Source: Pseudoprimorskyibacter sp. (GTDB taxonomy: Bacteria > Pseudomonadota > Alphaproteobacteria > Rhodobacterales > Rhodobacteraceae). Taken from it: 40,898 bases of DNA. Shown in pieces: positions 32,586-40,853 of this stretch. The stretch covers positions 1 to 40,898 of the forward strand of contig JAQXDR010000224.1 of NCBI GenBank assembly GCA_029251265.1. Direction: 5' to 3'. A program made the position numbers and the translations under genes. The notes below the pieces were generated by a model. That model was not told the DNA's origin and made no database searches. It was given only the letters and a program-made list of their open reading frames with translations. Numbering within the stretch: position 1 is the first letter of the stretch; each line of letters starts with the position of its first letter.

Positions 32586-32952
32586 CGCTGCCGCCGGTCG
32601 GGGTCTGTTACCCACCACCGACGTTTACGTAGTCTCGCGCGATAGCGACAACGACATTGTCATGATTAGAGAGATATATTGAACTTAGGGTCAAGGTAGG
32701 CCGATCAGAGAAACGCAGTCAGGGTTTGCCTATGAATCGTAATTGTGATTGACGTTGTCATCTGCCAACCTGTTCAGAGGTTGCGACCGTGTGGCGATAC
32801 CGCAAGCCTGAAGGGAGCGTGCCGCAAGCAGCGTTAGCATTTTTCAACCAGATCGCCCAAGTCTTACTTCTGTGACACTCAATTTGCAAAATCGACAGTT
32901 GCAGGGTTGCTGCCGGAATGCCAAAGCCGCACACTGGTGTCTACCTGACGGA
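32586..32952. other. Remainder of the ffh/lysR divergent gap
   Basis: This non-coding stretch has a direct repeat, GACATTGTCAT (near 32655) and GACGTTGTCAT (near 32752), with one difference, and two copies of CCGCAAGC (near 32800 and 32822). These could be regulator sites for the LysR gene or ffh. No gene or clear promoter is seen, and an upstream in-frame extension of the lysR frame (32872-32952) looks non-coding. Confidence 0.3.
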
Positions 32953-33861
32953 ATGGCTCGTAAAACGATGGACAATTGGGACGAAATTCGGACGGCGTAT
33001 CAAGTTGCGCGCCTGGGTACAGTGTCGGGTGCAGCGGAGGTCCTTGGCGTTCATCATGCGACTGTTATCCGCCATATAGATTCACTTGAAAATCGGTTGG
33101 GTATTAAACTGTTTCAGCGTCATGCGCGGGGATACAGGCCCACCGAAGAAGGCGAAGATCTGGCGCGTGTGGCCAGAGGAACAGACGACGAATTCCAACA
33201 GATGGTGGGTCGGTTCAAAGGACGCGGATCCGAAACCGCAGGCGAGGTTGTTGTCACATCACTGGTGGTTTTCTCTAAATTACTGGTGCCTGCATTGATT
33301 TCATTTCAGGCATTGCACAAAGCGGTGACTGTGCGTTTTCTGACGGATGAGAGATTATATAGGCTGGAGTACGGCGAGGCGCATTTGGCGGTACGGGCGG
33401 GGCAGATGCCACAAGACCCTGACAATGTCGTGCAACGTTTTGGTCAACAGGATTGCGCGCTGTATGCGTCTGTGGATTATCTCGCAGAACACGGTCGTCC
33501 ATCAGAAGCTGACGAGTTGGTTACACACCGCTTCGTAGGCCATGATAATCCGGAAAACAGGGCGCCTTTTAACAGGTGGATGATTGATAACATCCCTCGT
33601 TCGCAGGTGACATTCAGAGCCTCAGACAGCGATGTGGTGCTGCAGGCAGTACAGGGTGGCGCGGGATTGGGGTTTATTCCGACTGACGTTGCGGAAAATG
33701 AGAAGGGTTTGGTGCAGGTTCTGGCTCCGCGTCAGGAGTGGGCGGTTCCTATCTGGCTGGTTACACATGTTGATCTTCATCGCACCCCTAAGGTGCAGGC
33801 AGTTCTGGATCATCTCAAGGCCTACACCGCTATGCGAGACGGCGAAAGCAAAACGGTGTAA
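32953..33861 (+). CDS. LysR-family transcriptional regulator
   Basis: The 302-residue protein has an N-terminal winged helix (about 6-65) with AYQVARLGTVSGAAEVLGVH, HATVIRHIDSLENRLGIKLF and RHARGYRPTEEG. An effector-binding domain follows (about 95-295), with LEYGEAHLAVRAGQ and VQGGAGLGFIPTDVA. The start at 32953 follows GACGGA; an ATG five codons later (32968) is an alternative. It is divergent from ffh, but LysR targets are not obvious here. The next gene, arsR-like, converges with it. Confidence 0.9.
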   Translation: MARKTMDNWDEIRTAYQVARLGTVSGAAEVLGVHHATVIRHIDSLENRLGIKLFQRHARGYRPTEEGEDLARVARGTDDEFQQMVGRFKGRGSETAGEVVVTSLVVFSKLLVPALISFQALHKAVTVRFLTDERLYRLEYGEAHLAVRAGQMPQDPDNVVQRFGQQDCALYASVDYLAEHGRPSEADELVTHRFVGHDNPENRAPFNRWMIDNIPRSQVTFRASDSDVVLQAVQGGAGLGFIPTDVAENEKGLVQVLAPRQEWAVPIWLVTHVDLHRTPKVQAVLDHLKAYTAMRDGESKTV

Positions 33862-33945
33862 CGCCAGATTACACGGTGACTGTAAGGGCTGGCGAGACCA
33901 GATTGCTATCAGAACAGCAAAAGTTCCAGCGGTCAGATTTCCTGA

Positions 33946-34266
33946 CTATTCAAGCTCTGAAACGAGGAATTTCTCAAAGACGTCCAGATTAACGGGTTCA
34001 AACTGGCCAAACCCCTGCATCCAGACGCTTGCACTGCGCAGGGCGTCAGGCTCCAATTTACACCATTTGACCCGACCGCGTTTTTCCTGACTGATTAGTC
34101 CTGATGATGCTAAAATTGCCAGATGTTTTGATATTGCGGCAAGCGATACATCAAATGGATAGGCAACATCTGTCACCGCCATGTCGTCCTCGAGCAACAT
34201 CGATAGGATCCGCCGCCGCGTCGGGTCAGCAAGAGCGGAAAACACTGCATTTAAATCTTGAGCCAT
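33946..34266 (-). CDS. ArsR/SmtB-family regulator
   Basis: This 106-residue winged-helix protein contains VFSALADPTRRRILSMLLED (about 8-27), the recognition region FDVSLAAISKHLAILASSGL and the wing RGRVKWCKLEPDAL. The single Cys in the wing is not part of a metal-binding CxC pair, so it may be one of the many ArsR-type regulators that do not sense metals (SdpR-like). It reads away from the ATP synthase operon, sharing the upstream gap with atpI. No target is evident. Confidence 0.88.
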   Translation of the reverse strand: MAQDLNAVFSALADPTRRRILSMLLEDDMAVTDVAYPFDVSLAAISKHLAILASSGLISQEKRGRVKWCKLEPDALRSASVWMQGFGQFEPVNLDVFEKFLVSELE

Positions 34267-34437
34267 ATTTCAATGTGTGGGGGGACGTTCAAGAAAACTC
34301 AACCGAAAAGTTAAATATGCGAAAAAGGCAAAGTCATCACAAAACTGGGTGTGGCAGTTTGTCTTAATACATTATGTTCAAAATATATACATATTTATCA
34401 GTATGTTAAAATGCTCCTGTCGCTCGGTTTCGCCGCC

Positions 34438-34466
34438 TTGACTCTGCCTGCGTGCCGCCATAGCAC
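34438..34466 (+). promoter_or_regulatory. Possible promoter of the F0 operon
   Basis: TTGACT (34438-34443), a 17-base spacer and TAGCAC (34461-34466) lie 30 bases before the atpI start. The -35 is good and the -10 poor. The AT-rich run at 34375-34410 just upstream could act as an UP-type element. No other -35/-10 pair of similar quality was seen in the 229-base gap. Confidence 0.35.
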
Positions 34467-34495
34467 TGCGAGCGAAAAGAGCCGGAATAGGATAG

Positions 34496-34831
34496 ATGCC
34501 TGAGCCTGATCGCCTTAAGACGCTGAGTGACAAGATCGCCGCGGCGAAAGCGCAGGACAAAGGGCTTCCGACACCGGGTGAACATATCGGTCACGCACAC
34601 ATGGCGTGGCGGATGGTAACAGAGCTGGCGGCCGGTATCGGTATCGGTTTTGGCATTGGATACGGGCTGGATACCCTTTTGGGTACGGTGCCATGGTTAA
34701 TGCTGGTGTTTACATTGCTGGGCCTCGCGGCCGGGATCAAAGTAATGATCCGTACCGCAAACGAGGTGCAGTCGAAGGCGATGGCCGCAGAGCAGGCTGT
34801 GAAAGACGAGAGGGACGACGATGGCAACTGA
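34496..34831 (+). CDS. atpI: AtpI/AtpZ-like ATP synthase assembly protein
   Basis: The 111-residue protein has a charged N-terminus ([20 protein letters not shown]) and two membrane segments: about residues 42-60 ([19 protein letters not shown]) and 65-85 ([20 protein letters not shown]). A charged tail follows. This is the AtpI/YtgP-type helper found first in alphaproteobacterial F0 operons, thought to aid c-ring assembly or Mg2+ supply. Its end overlaps the atpB start by 11 bases, so the two are coupled. Confidence 0.88.
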   Translation: MPEPDRLKTLSDKIAAAKAQDKGLPTPGEHIGHAHMAWRMVTELAAGIGIGFGIGYGLDTLLGTVPWLMLVFTLLGLAAGIKVMIRTANEVQSKAMAAEQAVKDERDDDGN

Positions 34832-35579
34832 AGCGACCGATGCAACCGGCGGCGGGCTGGTATTTCACCCCATGGATCAGTTTATCATCAAGCCGATGTT
34901 CGGAGATGGCGATATTGGTCTGTTTACGATCACGAATTCAGCTTTCTGGATGATCCTTGCTATCATTGTTATCGTCGCATTAATGGTGGTTGGCACCAGA
35001 TCGCGTGCGATCGTCCCAACCCGTAGCCAGTCAGTGGCCGAATTGGCATATGGTTTCGTCTATAAAATGATTGAAGACGTGACGGGCAAAGACGCGGTTG
35101 TTTATTTCCCTTATATAATGACGCTGTTTATGTTTATCGTAACTGCTAATTTTTTGGGCCTGATCCCGACGTCGTTTACGACCACGTCGCACTTTGCCGT
35201 TACTATTATCCTTGCTCTTGCGGTATTTTTAACCGTCACGATCCTTGGGTTTGTAAAAAACGGAGCAGGCTTTTTGGGTCTCTTCTGGGTAAGTTCCGCG
35301 CCTCTGCCCTTGCGGCCGGTTCTCGCGATTATCGAGCTGATCTCCTATTTTGTCCGCCCGGTAAGCCATAGTATTCGTCTTGCAGGCAACGTTATGGCTG
35401 GCCACGCCGTGATCAAAGTCTTCGCAGGCTTTGCTGCAATCTGGACCATAGCGCCAGTATCAGTCCTCGCCATCGCGGCAATGTACGGGCTCGAGATACT
35501 CGTTGCGTTTATCCAGGCCTATGTTTTCACAATACTGACGTGCGTTTATCTGAAAGACGCGCTTCATCCGCATCACTGA
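34821..35579 (+). CDS. atpB: ATP synthase F0 subunit a
   Basis: Subunit a provides the two proton half-channels beside the c-ring. The 252-residue membrane protein has [16 protein letters not shown] at the N-terminus and about five to six helices. The essential arginine lies in [14 protein letters not shown] (about residue 190), and the last helix carries [20 protein letters not shown] with the conserved Gln. Its frame overlaps atpI. AGGGACG supplies the ribosome-binding site. The 70-base gap before atpE contains a perfect hairpin. Confidence 0.97.
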   Translation: MATEATDATGGGLVFHPMDQFIIKPMFGDGDIGLFTITNSAFWMILAIIVIVALMVVGTRSRAIVPTRSQSVAELAYGFVYKMIEDVTGKDAVVYFPYIMTLFMFIVTANFLGLIPTSFTTTSHFAVTIILALAVFLTVTILGFVKNGAGFLGLFWVSSAPLPLRPVLAIIELISYFVRPVSHSIRLAGNVMAGHAVIKVFAGFAAIWTIAPVSVLAIAAMYGLEILVAFIQAYVFTILTCVYLKDALHPHH

Positions 35580-35585
35580 CGTCCT

Positions 35586-35607
35586 ATGCGGATTTAATCA
35601 TCCGCAT
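35586..35607 (+). promoter_or_regulatory. Hairpin between atpB and atpE
   Basis: ATGCGGAT (35586-35593) and ATCCGCAT (35600-35607) form a perfect 8-bp stem with a 6-base loop, 42 bases before the atpE start. No U-tract follows, so it is not a terminator. A 5'-end hairpin of this sort could stabilise the atpE message, which must be translated more than its neighbours. Confidence 0.55.
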
Positions 35608-35649
35608 TGGGCACGAAAAGATAACTTCCAATCGTAAGGAGATACCACA

Positions 35650-35874
35650 ATGGAAGGTTCACTCGCACACATCGGCGCAGGTCTTGCAGCAATCGGTTCC
35701 GGCGCAGCTGCCATTGGTGTTGGCAACGTCGCTGGCAACTTCTTGGCCGGCGCATTGCGCAACCCATCCGCGGCCGCAGGCCAGACAGCAACACTTTTCA
35801 TCGGCATCGCCTTTGCTGAAGCTCTGGGCATCTTCTCGTTCCTAGTCGCTTTGCTGCTGATGTTCGCCGTCTAA
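35650..35874 (+). CDS. atpE: ATP synthase F0 subunit c
   Basis: The 74-residue proteolipid forms the rotor ring. It has two helices joined by a polar loop ([11 protein letters not shown]). The proton-carrying carboxylate is Glu57 in [11 protein letters not shown]. The first helix has the GxGxAxIGxG-type Gly/Ala packing motif ([14 protein letters not shown]). No Na+-type ligand set is evident, so it is a proton enzyme. The gene is flanked by hairpins on both sides. AAGGAGAT at 35636-35643 gives a strong ribosome-binding site, consistent with high expression. Confidence 0.97.
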   Translation: MEGSLAHIGAGLAAIGSGAAAIGVGNVAGNFLAGALRNPSAAAGQTATLFIGIAFAEALGIFSFLVALLLMFAV

Positions 35875-35898
35875 TAGACCGGCACTGATCCTTACGCG

Positions 35899-35926
35899 CG
35901 GGCGGTGGTCTTGGACCGGCCGCCCG
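35899..35926 (+). terminator. Hairpin between atpE and atpF'
   Basis: CGGGCGG (35899-35905) pairs with CCGCCCG (35920-35926), with an inner GGTC-TTG-GACC, giving a very stable stem 25 bases after the atpE stop. There is no U-tract. It may protect the 3' end of an abundant atpE message or reduce read-through into atpF'. Confidence 0.55.
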
Positions 35927-35957
35927 ATGTAAAAGCATCGTTCCGACGGAGAGCAAC

Positions 35958-36509
35958 ATGGCAACTGAACCTATCAACGAAGAGATCGCAGGCACCTGCG
36001 TCGATTCCTATGGATCGGCTGTGGGCATGCCGCAGCTATGTTTTGAATGGTTTCCGAACCAGATCCTTTGGCTGGTCATCACACTGGTTGTGATTTTTCT
36101 TGTCCTGTCGCGCATCGCACTGCCGCGCATTGCAGCAGTTCTGGCGGAACGGCAAGGGACGATTGACAGCGATATTTCCGCGGCCGAGACGCTGAAGCTC
36201 CAGGCAGAAGCAGCTGAAGCCGCCTACCAAAAAGCTTTGACAGATGCCCGTGCTCAGGCTCAAGGCATAGCGAAAGAGACACGCGCTGCCATTCAAAAAG
36301 ATCTGGATGCTGCGATAGAAAAAGCCGACACTGAAATTGCGGCAAAAACTGCGCAGTCAGAAAAAGCAATTGCCGATATTCGGGCGTCCGCACTGGACAG
36401 CGTTGAAATCGTTGCGAAAGAGGCCGCTGTTGACTTGGTTCAGGCGCTTGGAATTAACGCAAATGACGCCGACATAGTCGCGGCGGTCGACAGTCAGCTG
36501 AAGGGGTAA
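35958..36509 (+). CDS. atpF2: ATP synthase F0 subunit b'
   Basis: The 183-residue protein has one membrane helix (about residues 33-52, FPNQILWLVITLVVIFLVLS) followed by a long Ala/Glu/Lys-rich coiled coil (about 65-165), the peripheral stalk. Separate b and b' genes are typical of alphaproteobacteria and photosynthetic lineages. It pairs with the next gene's product as a heterodimer that holds the F1 head. The next start is six bases after its stop. Confidence 0.93.
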   Translation: MATEPINEEIAGTCVDSYGSAVGMPQLCFEWFPNQILWLVITLVVIFLVLSRIALPRIAAVLAERQGTIDSDISAAETLKLQAEAAEAAYQKALTDARAQAQGIAKETRAAIQKDLDAAIEKADTEIAAKTAQSEKAIADIRASALDSVEIVAKEAAVDLVQALGINANDADIVAAVDSQLKG

Positions 36510-36514
36510 ACATT

Positions 36515-37078
36515 ATGCGCAAATTATCGATTATCGCAATCGCTGCCGCACTTTTCGGCACTCCCGCGGTTGCAGCAGGTGGCCCTTTCTTGTCGCTCGG
36601 GAACACTGATTTCGTTGTGCTTTTAGGCTTTATCACGTTCATTCTGATATTGGTTTACTACAAAGTACCCGGGATGTTGGCTGGCCTTTTGGATCAGCGC
36701 GCCGAAGGCATCCGATCAGATCTGGATGAGGCCCGCGCACTGCGAGAAGAAGCTCAGGCGCTGTTGGCGTCGTACGAACGCAAGAGCCGCGAAGTGCAGG
36801 ATCAAGCCGCGCAAATCGTTGTTCATGCAAAAGAAGAAGCAGCGGCGGCAGCAACCAAGGCGCACGAGGACCTGCAAGCTTCAATTGCACGTCGTTTGGC
36901 AGCGGCAGAGGAGCAGATTTCATCGGCTCAGGCTGCGGCTGTCACTGAAGTGCGGAATCGCGCTGTGACCGTTGCAATCACAGCTGCACGATCCGTCATT
37001 GCGGGGCAAATGAATGCGTCCACTGCCAATGCTTTGATTGATGCTTCGATCAAGGAAGTTGGACAGAAGCTGCACTGA
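36515..37078 (+). CDS. atpF: ATP synthase F0 subunit b
   Basis: The 187-residue protein begins with a hydrophobic, signal-like segment (MRKLSIIAIAAALFGTPAVA), then the membrane anchor FVVLLGFITFILILVYYKVP (about 33-52) and a long coiled coil. PGMLAGLLDQRAEGIRSDLD is a good match to the stalk start. It forms the peripheral stalk with b'. The gene ends the operon 25 bases before a clear terminator; the F1 genes are not in the window. Confidence 0.95.
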   Translation: MRKLSIIAIAAALFGTPAVAAGGPFLSLGNTDFVVLLGFITFILILVYYKVPGMLAGLLDQRAEGIRSDLDEARALREEAQALLASYERKSREVQDQAAQIVVHAKEEAAAAATKAHEDLQASIARRLAAAEEQISSAQAAAVTEVRNRAVTVAITAARSVIAGQMNASTANALIDASIKEVGQKLH

Positions 37079-37103
37079 TATTAATAGATGATTTTGGCCT
37101 GTC

Positions 37104-37136
37104 GCCGATCCTTAGCCGGGTCGGCGTTTTTGTTTG
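37104..37136 (+). terminator. Rho-independent terminator of the F0 operon
   Basis: GCCGATCC (37104-37111) pairs with GGGTCGGC (37118-37125), 8 bp with one G-U and a 6-base loop. GTTTTTGTTTG follows, a good U-tract. It starts about 25 bases after the atpF stop. Confidence 0.9.
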
Positions 37137-37286
37137 TAGAGAAACGCCTTGATCATCTCTGCACAACACAAAGCCCATCTGCTAACGTCGATGCAAGCCG
37201 TAGGTAACCCTTGAACCGGTATTCCAAGCCTAGGACATGCGTTTTAGGTTTGTTCCATGGTCACGGTTAATAAGAAAGGTGCACGG

Positions 37287-37703
37287 GTGTCGGACGTTAT
37301 TCATCAAGGATCATGTCACTGCGGAACGGTTCGGTTTGAGGCGCATTTGCCAGAGGGTCTGAACTCAGCCAGACGGTGTACGTGTTCGATGTGCCGCATG
37401 CGGGGTGCAATCGCCGTATCGGTTCCGTTGGACGGACTTAGGTTTGTTTCGGGGACGGAAAACCTGTCCATTTATACGTTTAACACACATGTGGCTCAGC
37501 ATTATTTCTGTAAAACATGTGGGATTTACACGCATCATAAAAGAAGATCGAACCCCAATGAATTCGGCGTCAATGTAGCATGCCTGAAAGATATCAGCCC
37601 GTTTGATTTTACAGAAGTCATTGTTCATAACGGTGTACGCCATCCAAATGACGATCCTGACGCGCCGATGATTGCGGGAACGCTGCACTTTAATCCAGCT
37701 TAA
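37287..37703 (+). CDS. GFA-family (glutathione-dependent formaldehyde-activating) protein
   Basis: The product is 138 residues from GTG 37287, or 148 from ATG 37257. It has the GFA zinc ligands: CHCGTVRFE near the start, CTCSMCRMRG (about 34-43) and FCKTCGIYTHHKR (about 74-86). Gfa enzymes combine formaldehyde with glutathione, but most family members have no tested substrate. The GTG is favoured by AAGAAAGG just upstream; the earlier ATG has no ribosome-binding site. It stands alone between the atp terminator and hslO. Confidence 0.82.
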   Translation: MSDVIHQGSCHCGTVRFEAHLPEGLNSARRCTCSMCRMRGAIAVSVPLDGLRFVSGTENLSIYTFNTHVAQHYFCKTCGIYTHHKRRSNPNEFGVNVACLKDISPFDFTEVIVHNGVRHPNDDPDAPMIAGTLHFNPA

Positions 37704-37929
37704 CGGCATCTTGCGTGTGCGCGGGTTTGATTAATAGCCGTGTTAAAGTGGCCAAATTCGAGACAAGCGTTGTTTTTGTAGGATTTGTGTGTCTTTTGGC
37801 GCCAATTCATTTGTAGGCCGATTGTGCAACCGTCTCAATTTCCAAAATCCACGCGCGCGCTCTTGGCCGTGGCCTTGCCGTATCTATATTGAGCAGGTAT
37901 GCCCGCCGCTCGTAGACAAGGAATATCAT

Positions 37930-38913
37930 ATGACACTCGGCACAAAAATTGCATGGGATGACACTGTTCTCCCGTTCCAGTTGGATGCGTCAGATATGCG
38001 TGGGCGTGTTGCTCGTCTTGATGGTGTCCTGAGCGGTATTCTGCGTCAGCATCAATATCCCGCGAAGGTAGAGGCGCTTATTGCCGAGATGGCACTTTTG
38101 ACGGCCTTGATTGGACAAACAATCGAATTGCGTTGGAAACTGTCGTTGCAGGTGCAAACCAATGGCCCTGTTCGTATGATAGCGACTGACTATTACGGAC
38201 CGGAAAAAGAGGGCGGTCCCGCCCGAATTCGTGCCTATGCGAGCTTTGACGCGGACCGGTTAACTGATGCGGCCCCATTTGACCAGTTAGGGTCAGGATA
38301 TTTCGCCATTCTGATTGATCAAGGGAAAGGAACTAAGCCATATCAGGGCATTACCCCGATTGATGGTGGAAGCTTGTCTGCCTGTGCCGAAGCGTATTTT
38401 GCGCAGTCAGAGCAACTGCCAACACGCTTTGCGCTAAAGTTTGGACAATCTACCGAGCCTGGTATTCCAGAGCACTGGAGAGCCGGTGGGATCATGTTGC
38501 AGCATCTCCCAAAGGCATCACCTTTCGTAACTGGTGAGGGCGGCTCTGGTACGGGTGGGCTGCTGACAGCGGAAGATGTGGTCACCGAAGAAATTGCTGA
38601 GAATTGGACGCGTGTGAACATGCATCTTGAGACAGTAGAACCACTCGAAATGATCGGACCATCCGTGACTCCGACTGATCTTTTGGTGCGTTTGTTTCAC
38701 GAAGAGCAGCCCAGAATATATGATGCCCAATCGGTTCGATTTGGATGTACGTGTTCAGAGGATCGTGTACGACAAAGTCTCTCGATATATTCCGCCAAAG
38801 ATATCTCAACCATGATAAATGACGATGGTTTAGTGACGGCAGATTGTCAGTTCTGCGGGGCGCATTATCGTTTGGACCCAGCTACGGTTGGGTTCGAGGC
38901 GAAGAATGGGTGA
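37930..38913 (+). CDS. hslO: Redox-regulated chaperone Hsp33
   Basis: Hsp33 is switched on by oxidation and holds unfolding proteins. The 327-residue protein has the N-terminal dimer domain and a C-terminal redox switch with four zinc cysteines: Cys273 and Cys275 in FGCTCSEDRV, Cys306 and Cys309 in CQFCGAHYRL. The start at 37930 follows AAGGA, while the frame upstream is open but non-coding in character. The last bases overlap the start of the NUDIX gene (ATGGGTGA). Confidence 0.95.
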   Translation: MTLGTKIAWDDTVLPFQLDASDMRGRVARLDGVLSGILRQHQYPAKVEALIAEMALLTALIGQTIELRWKLSLQVQTNGPVRMIATDYYGPEKEGGPARIRAYASFDADRLTDAAPFDQLGSGYFAILIDQGKGTKPYQGITPIDGGSLSACAEAYFAQSEQLPTRFALKFGQSTEPGIPEHWRAGGIMLQHLPKASPFVTGEGGSGTGGLLTAEDVVTEEIAENWTRVNMHLETVEPLEMIGPSVTPTDLLVRLFHEEQPRIYDAQSVRFGCTCSEDRVRQSLSIYSAKDISTMINDDGLVTADCQFCGAHYRLDPATVGFEAKNG

Positions 38914-39499
38914 TTTAGATCGTATTCAACGGGCATTGGCCCAATCAGGATCTGCATCCTCGGATTTTGATCTGAATGCAAACAGTGTTCCAATCTCTGA
39001 CAAGAGTTTGCGCGCCGCCGCAGTTTTGGTGCTTTTGGATACGTATGGCAAATCGACTTCTATCATTTTAACCAAACGGTCGTTGGCATTGAAACACCAT
39101 CCTGGACAGATTGCGTTTCCAGGAGGCAAACGGGATTTGTCAGATCCCGATTTGACCGCCACAGCATTACGAGAGGCGCAAGAAGAAATAGGTTTGCCAC
39201 CGGATATGGTGTCGGTCATTGGACATTTGCCTGCTCACCAGACCATAACCAACTATCAGGTAACCCCAGTCGTCGCTCATATATCAGACACTTTCCAGGT
39301 TTGCCGTGACCCAGGAGAAGTCGAAGAGGTATTTCGTGTCCCGTTGGAACACGTCTTGGACCGGAACAATTTTCAGGTCCAAGCACGGCAGTGGCAGGGA
39401 CAAAAACGATACTACTATTCTGTTGCATTTGGGCCTTATTACATTTGGGGCGCGACCGCGCGTATACTGCGTGGGTTGGCAGACCGGGTGGTCGCGTGA
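38906..39499 (+). CDS. NUDIX hydrolase, CoA pyrophosphatase (NudL-like)
   Basis: The 197-residue protein contains HHPGQIAFPGGKRD, typical of the CoA/NudL (UPF0035) group, and the NUDIX box through ALREAQEEIGL (catalytic Glu in REAQEE). VIGHLPAHQTITNYQVTPVV and YYIWGATARILRGLAD are also group features. Such enzymes cleave CoA and its derivatives to 3',5'-ADP and phosphopantetheine. The first eight bases overlap hslO, and its stop overlaps the next start, so the three genes are a coupled run. Confidence 0.9.
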   Translation: MGDLDRIQRALAQSGSASSDFDLNANSVPISDKSLRAAAVLVLLDTYGKSTSIILTKRSLALKHHPGQIAFPGGKRDLSDPDLTATALREAQEEIGLPPDMVSVIGHLPAHQTITNYQVTPVVAHISDTFQVCRDPGEVEEVFRVPLEHVLDRNNFQVQARQWQGQKRYYYSVAFGPYYIWGATARILRGLADRVVA

Positions 39500-40659
39500 C
39501 CCGCATCCTCGGAGCGTGGTTAAGCCAGCCCGGAACGCAGTCCGTTATACAAGTGCTGGAAATGGCGGGGTATGAGGCTCGGTTCGTAGGTGGATGCGTA
39601 CGTAACGCGGTTTTAGGGAAACACGTAAACGACATTGATATCGCAACCAGCGCCAAACCTGAGCAGACACAGCAAGTCGCTAAGGCGGCCGGTTTTTCTG
39701 CCATTCCAACAGGCATTGACCATGGGACCATCACTGTTGTTGCGCAGGGTATTTCACATGAGGTGACAACGTATCGTCAAGATGTGGAAACGGATGGACG
39801 CCATGCGCGCGTAAAATTTAGCACAGACATAGCGGTTGATGCCGCCCGGCGGGATTTTACGATGAATGCGCTTTATGCCGATTCAGACGGTAATGTGATT
39901 GATCCAATCGGCGGATTGGCGGATTTACGTGTGGGGCGCCTGCGGTTTGTAGGTAATGCCAAAGACCGTATTCGCGAGGATCATCTGCGCAGTCTGCGAT
40001 TTTTCCGATTTGCGGCGTGGTATGCGGATCCTGCGCAAGGATTTGATCCCGATGCTCTGGATGCGATTGCCCGCCAACTTGATGGCTTGGGTGGTCTGTC
40101 TCGTGAACGTGTCGGAGCAGAAATCGTCAAGCTGATGACTGCACCGGATCCTGCACCTGCAGTTCACGCGATGTCGAAAACGGGTGTACTTGCGCACGTT
40201 TTACCCGGTGCGACGGAATCGGTTCTGGCGCAATTGATCCACCTCGAAGGCCTTGCCAACGCTGTGCCAGACGCCCTGCGGCGACTTGCTGTTATGGGTT
40301 GGACCGATGCACAGGCGTTGCGTTTGTCACGCCGAGACGGTCGAAGGTTACAACAAATTTCCACAAATGCGCAAAGCACGCAAACCCCTGAGGAGTTAGG
40401 ATTTTTTCACGGCGTGCAAGCCGCAAAAGACGCGTTGTTAATGCGAGCGGTGAGTGTTGGAGCTCCTTGGAATTCGCAGCATATGGAGCGTGCAAGAGCT
40501 GCGTCAGAGGCAAAATTCCCAATATCGGCGTCTGATTTAATGCCCGTTTATCTTGGTCAGGCTCTGGGCGATCGTTTAAGGCAGCTTCAGAAGATCTGGC
40601 TGTCCTCTCGTATGACATTGGATCGAACAGCGCTTCTTGACGCGCGTCAGACTGATTGA
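39496..40659 (+). CDS. cca: CCA-adding enzyme / tRNA nucleotidyltransferase
   Basis: The 387-residue class II nucleotidyltransferase begins VTRILGAWLSQPGTQSVIQV. It has FVGGCVRNAVLG (about 31-41), the two catalytic aspartates Asp46 and Asp48 in NDIDIAT, RRDFTMNALYADSDG and KDRIREDHLRSLRFFRFAAWY. It adds or repairs the CCA end of tRNAs, or polyadenylates RNA; CCA and PAP enzymes are hard to tell apart from sequence. The start is GTG 39496, overlapping the NUDIX stop (GTGA). The gene is intact, and the IS end lies about 120 bases downstream. Confidence 0.9.
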   Translation: MTRILGAWLSQPGTQSVIQVLEMAGYEARFVGGCVRNAVLGKHVNDIDIATSAKPEQTQQVAKAAGFSAIPTGIDHGTITVVAQGISHEVTTYRQDVETDGRHARVKFSTDIAVDAARRDFTMNALYADSDGNVIDPIGGLADLRVGRLRFVGNAKDRIREDHLRSLRFFRFAAWYADPAQGFDPDALDAIARQLDGLGGLSRERVGAEIVKLMTAPDPAPAVHAMSKTGVLAHVLPGATESVLAQLIHLEGLANAVPDALRRLAVMGWTDAQALRLSRRDGRRLQQISTNAQSTQTPEELGFFHGVQAAKDALLMRAVSVGAPWNSQHMERARAASEAKFPISASDLMPVYLGQALGDRLRQLQKIWLSSRMTLDRTALLDARQTD

Positions 40660-40670
40660 CATTCTTCGGA

Positions 40671-40853
40671 ATGATTGTTTATCCCCTTTACGCTTCTGTA
40701 TTTCTGGGGCTTTTCACTCTTAGACCGAACATCGTGCTACTGACTGCTTCGGATGCACCATTTGGTTTCACCACGACACAACTTTGTTGCACAAATCAGG
40801 TGAGGGACATGCTTGCCCTTTCCCCGGACGGATTTAGCCTGCGACCTCAGTAA
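40671..40853 (+). other. Short hydrophobic frame running into the IS element
   Basis: From ATG 40671 the frame begins MIVYPLYASVFLGLFTLRPN, a membrane-helix-like start, and crosses into the IS end at about 40780. It may be the N-terminus of a membrane protein cut by the insertion, or chance. No clear ribosome-binding site is present. Confidence 0.3.

Noticed and set aside
32468-32600. 4.5S (SRP) RNA gene next to ffh
   Set aside because: The conserved GGAAGG/AGCAG apical loop of SRP RNAs is absent from both strands here.
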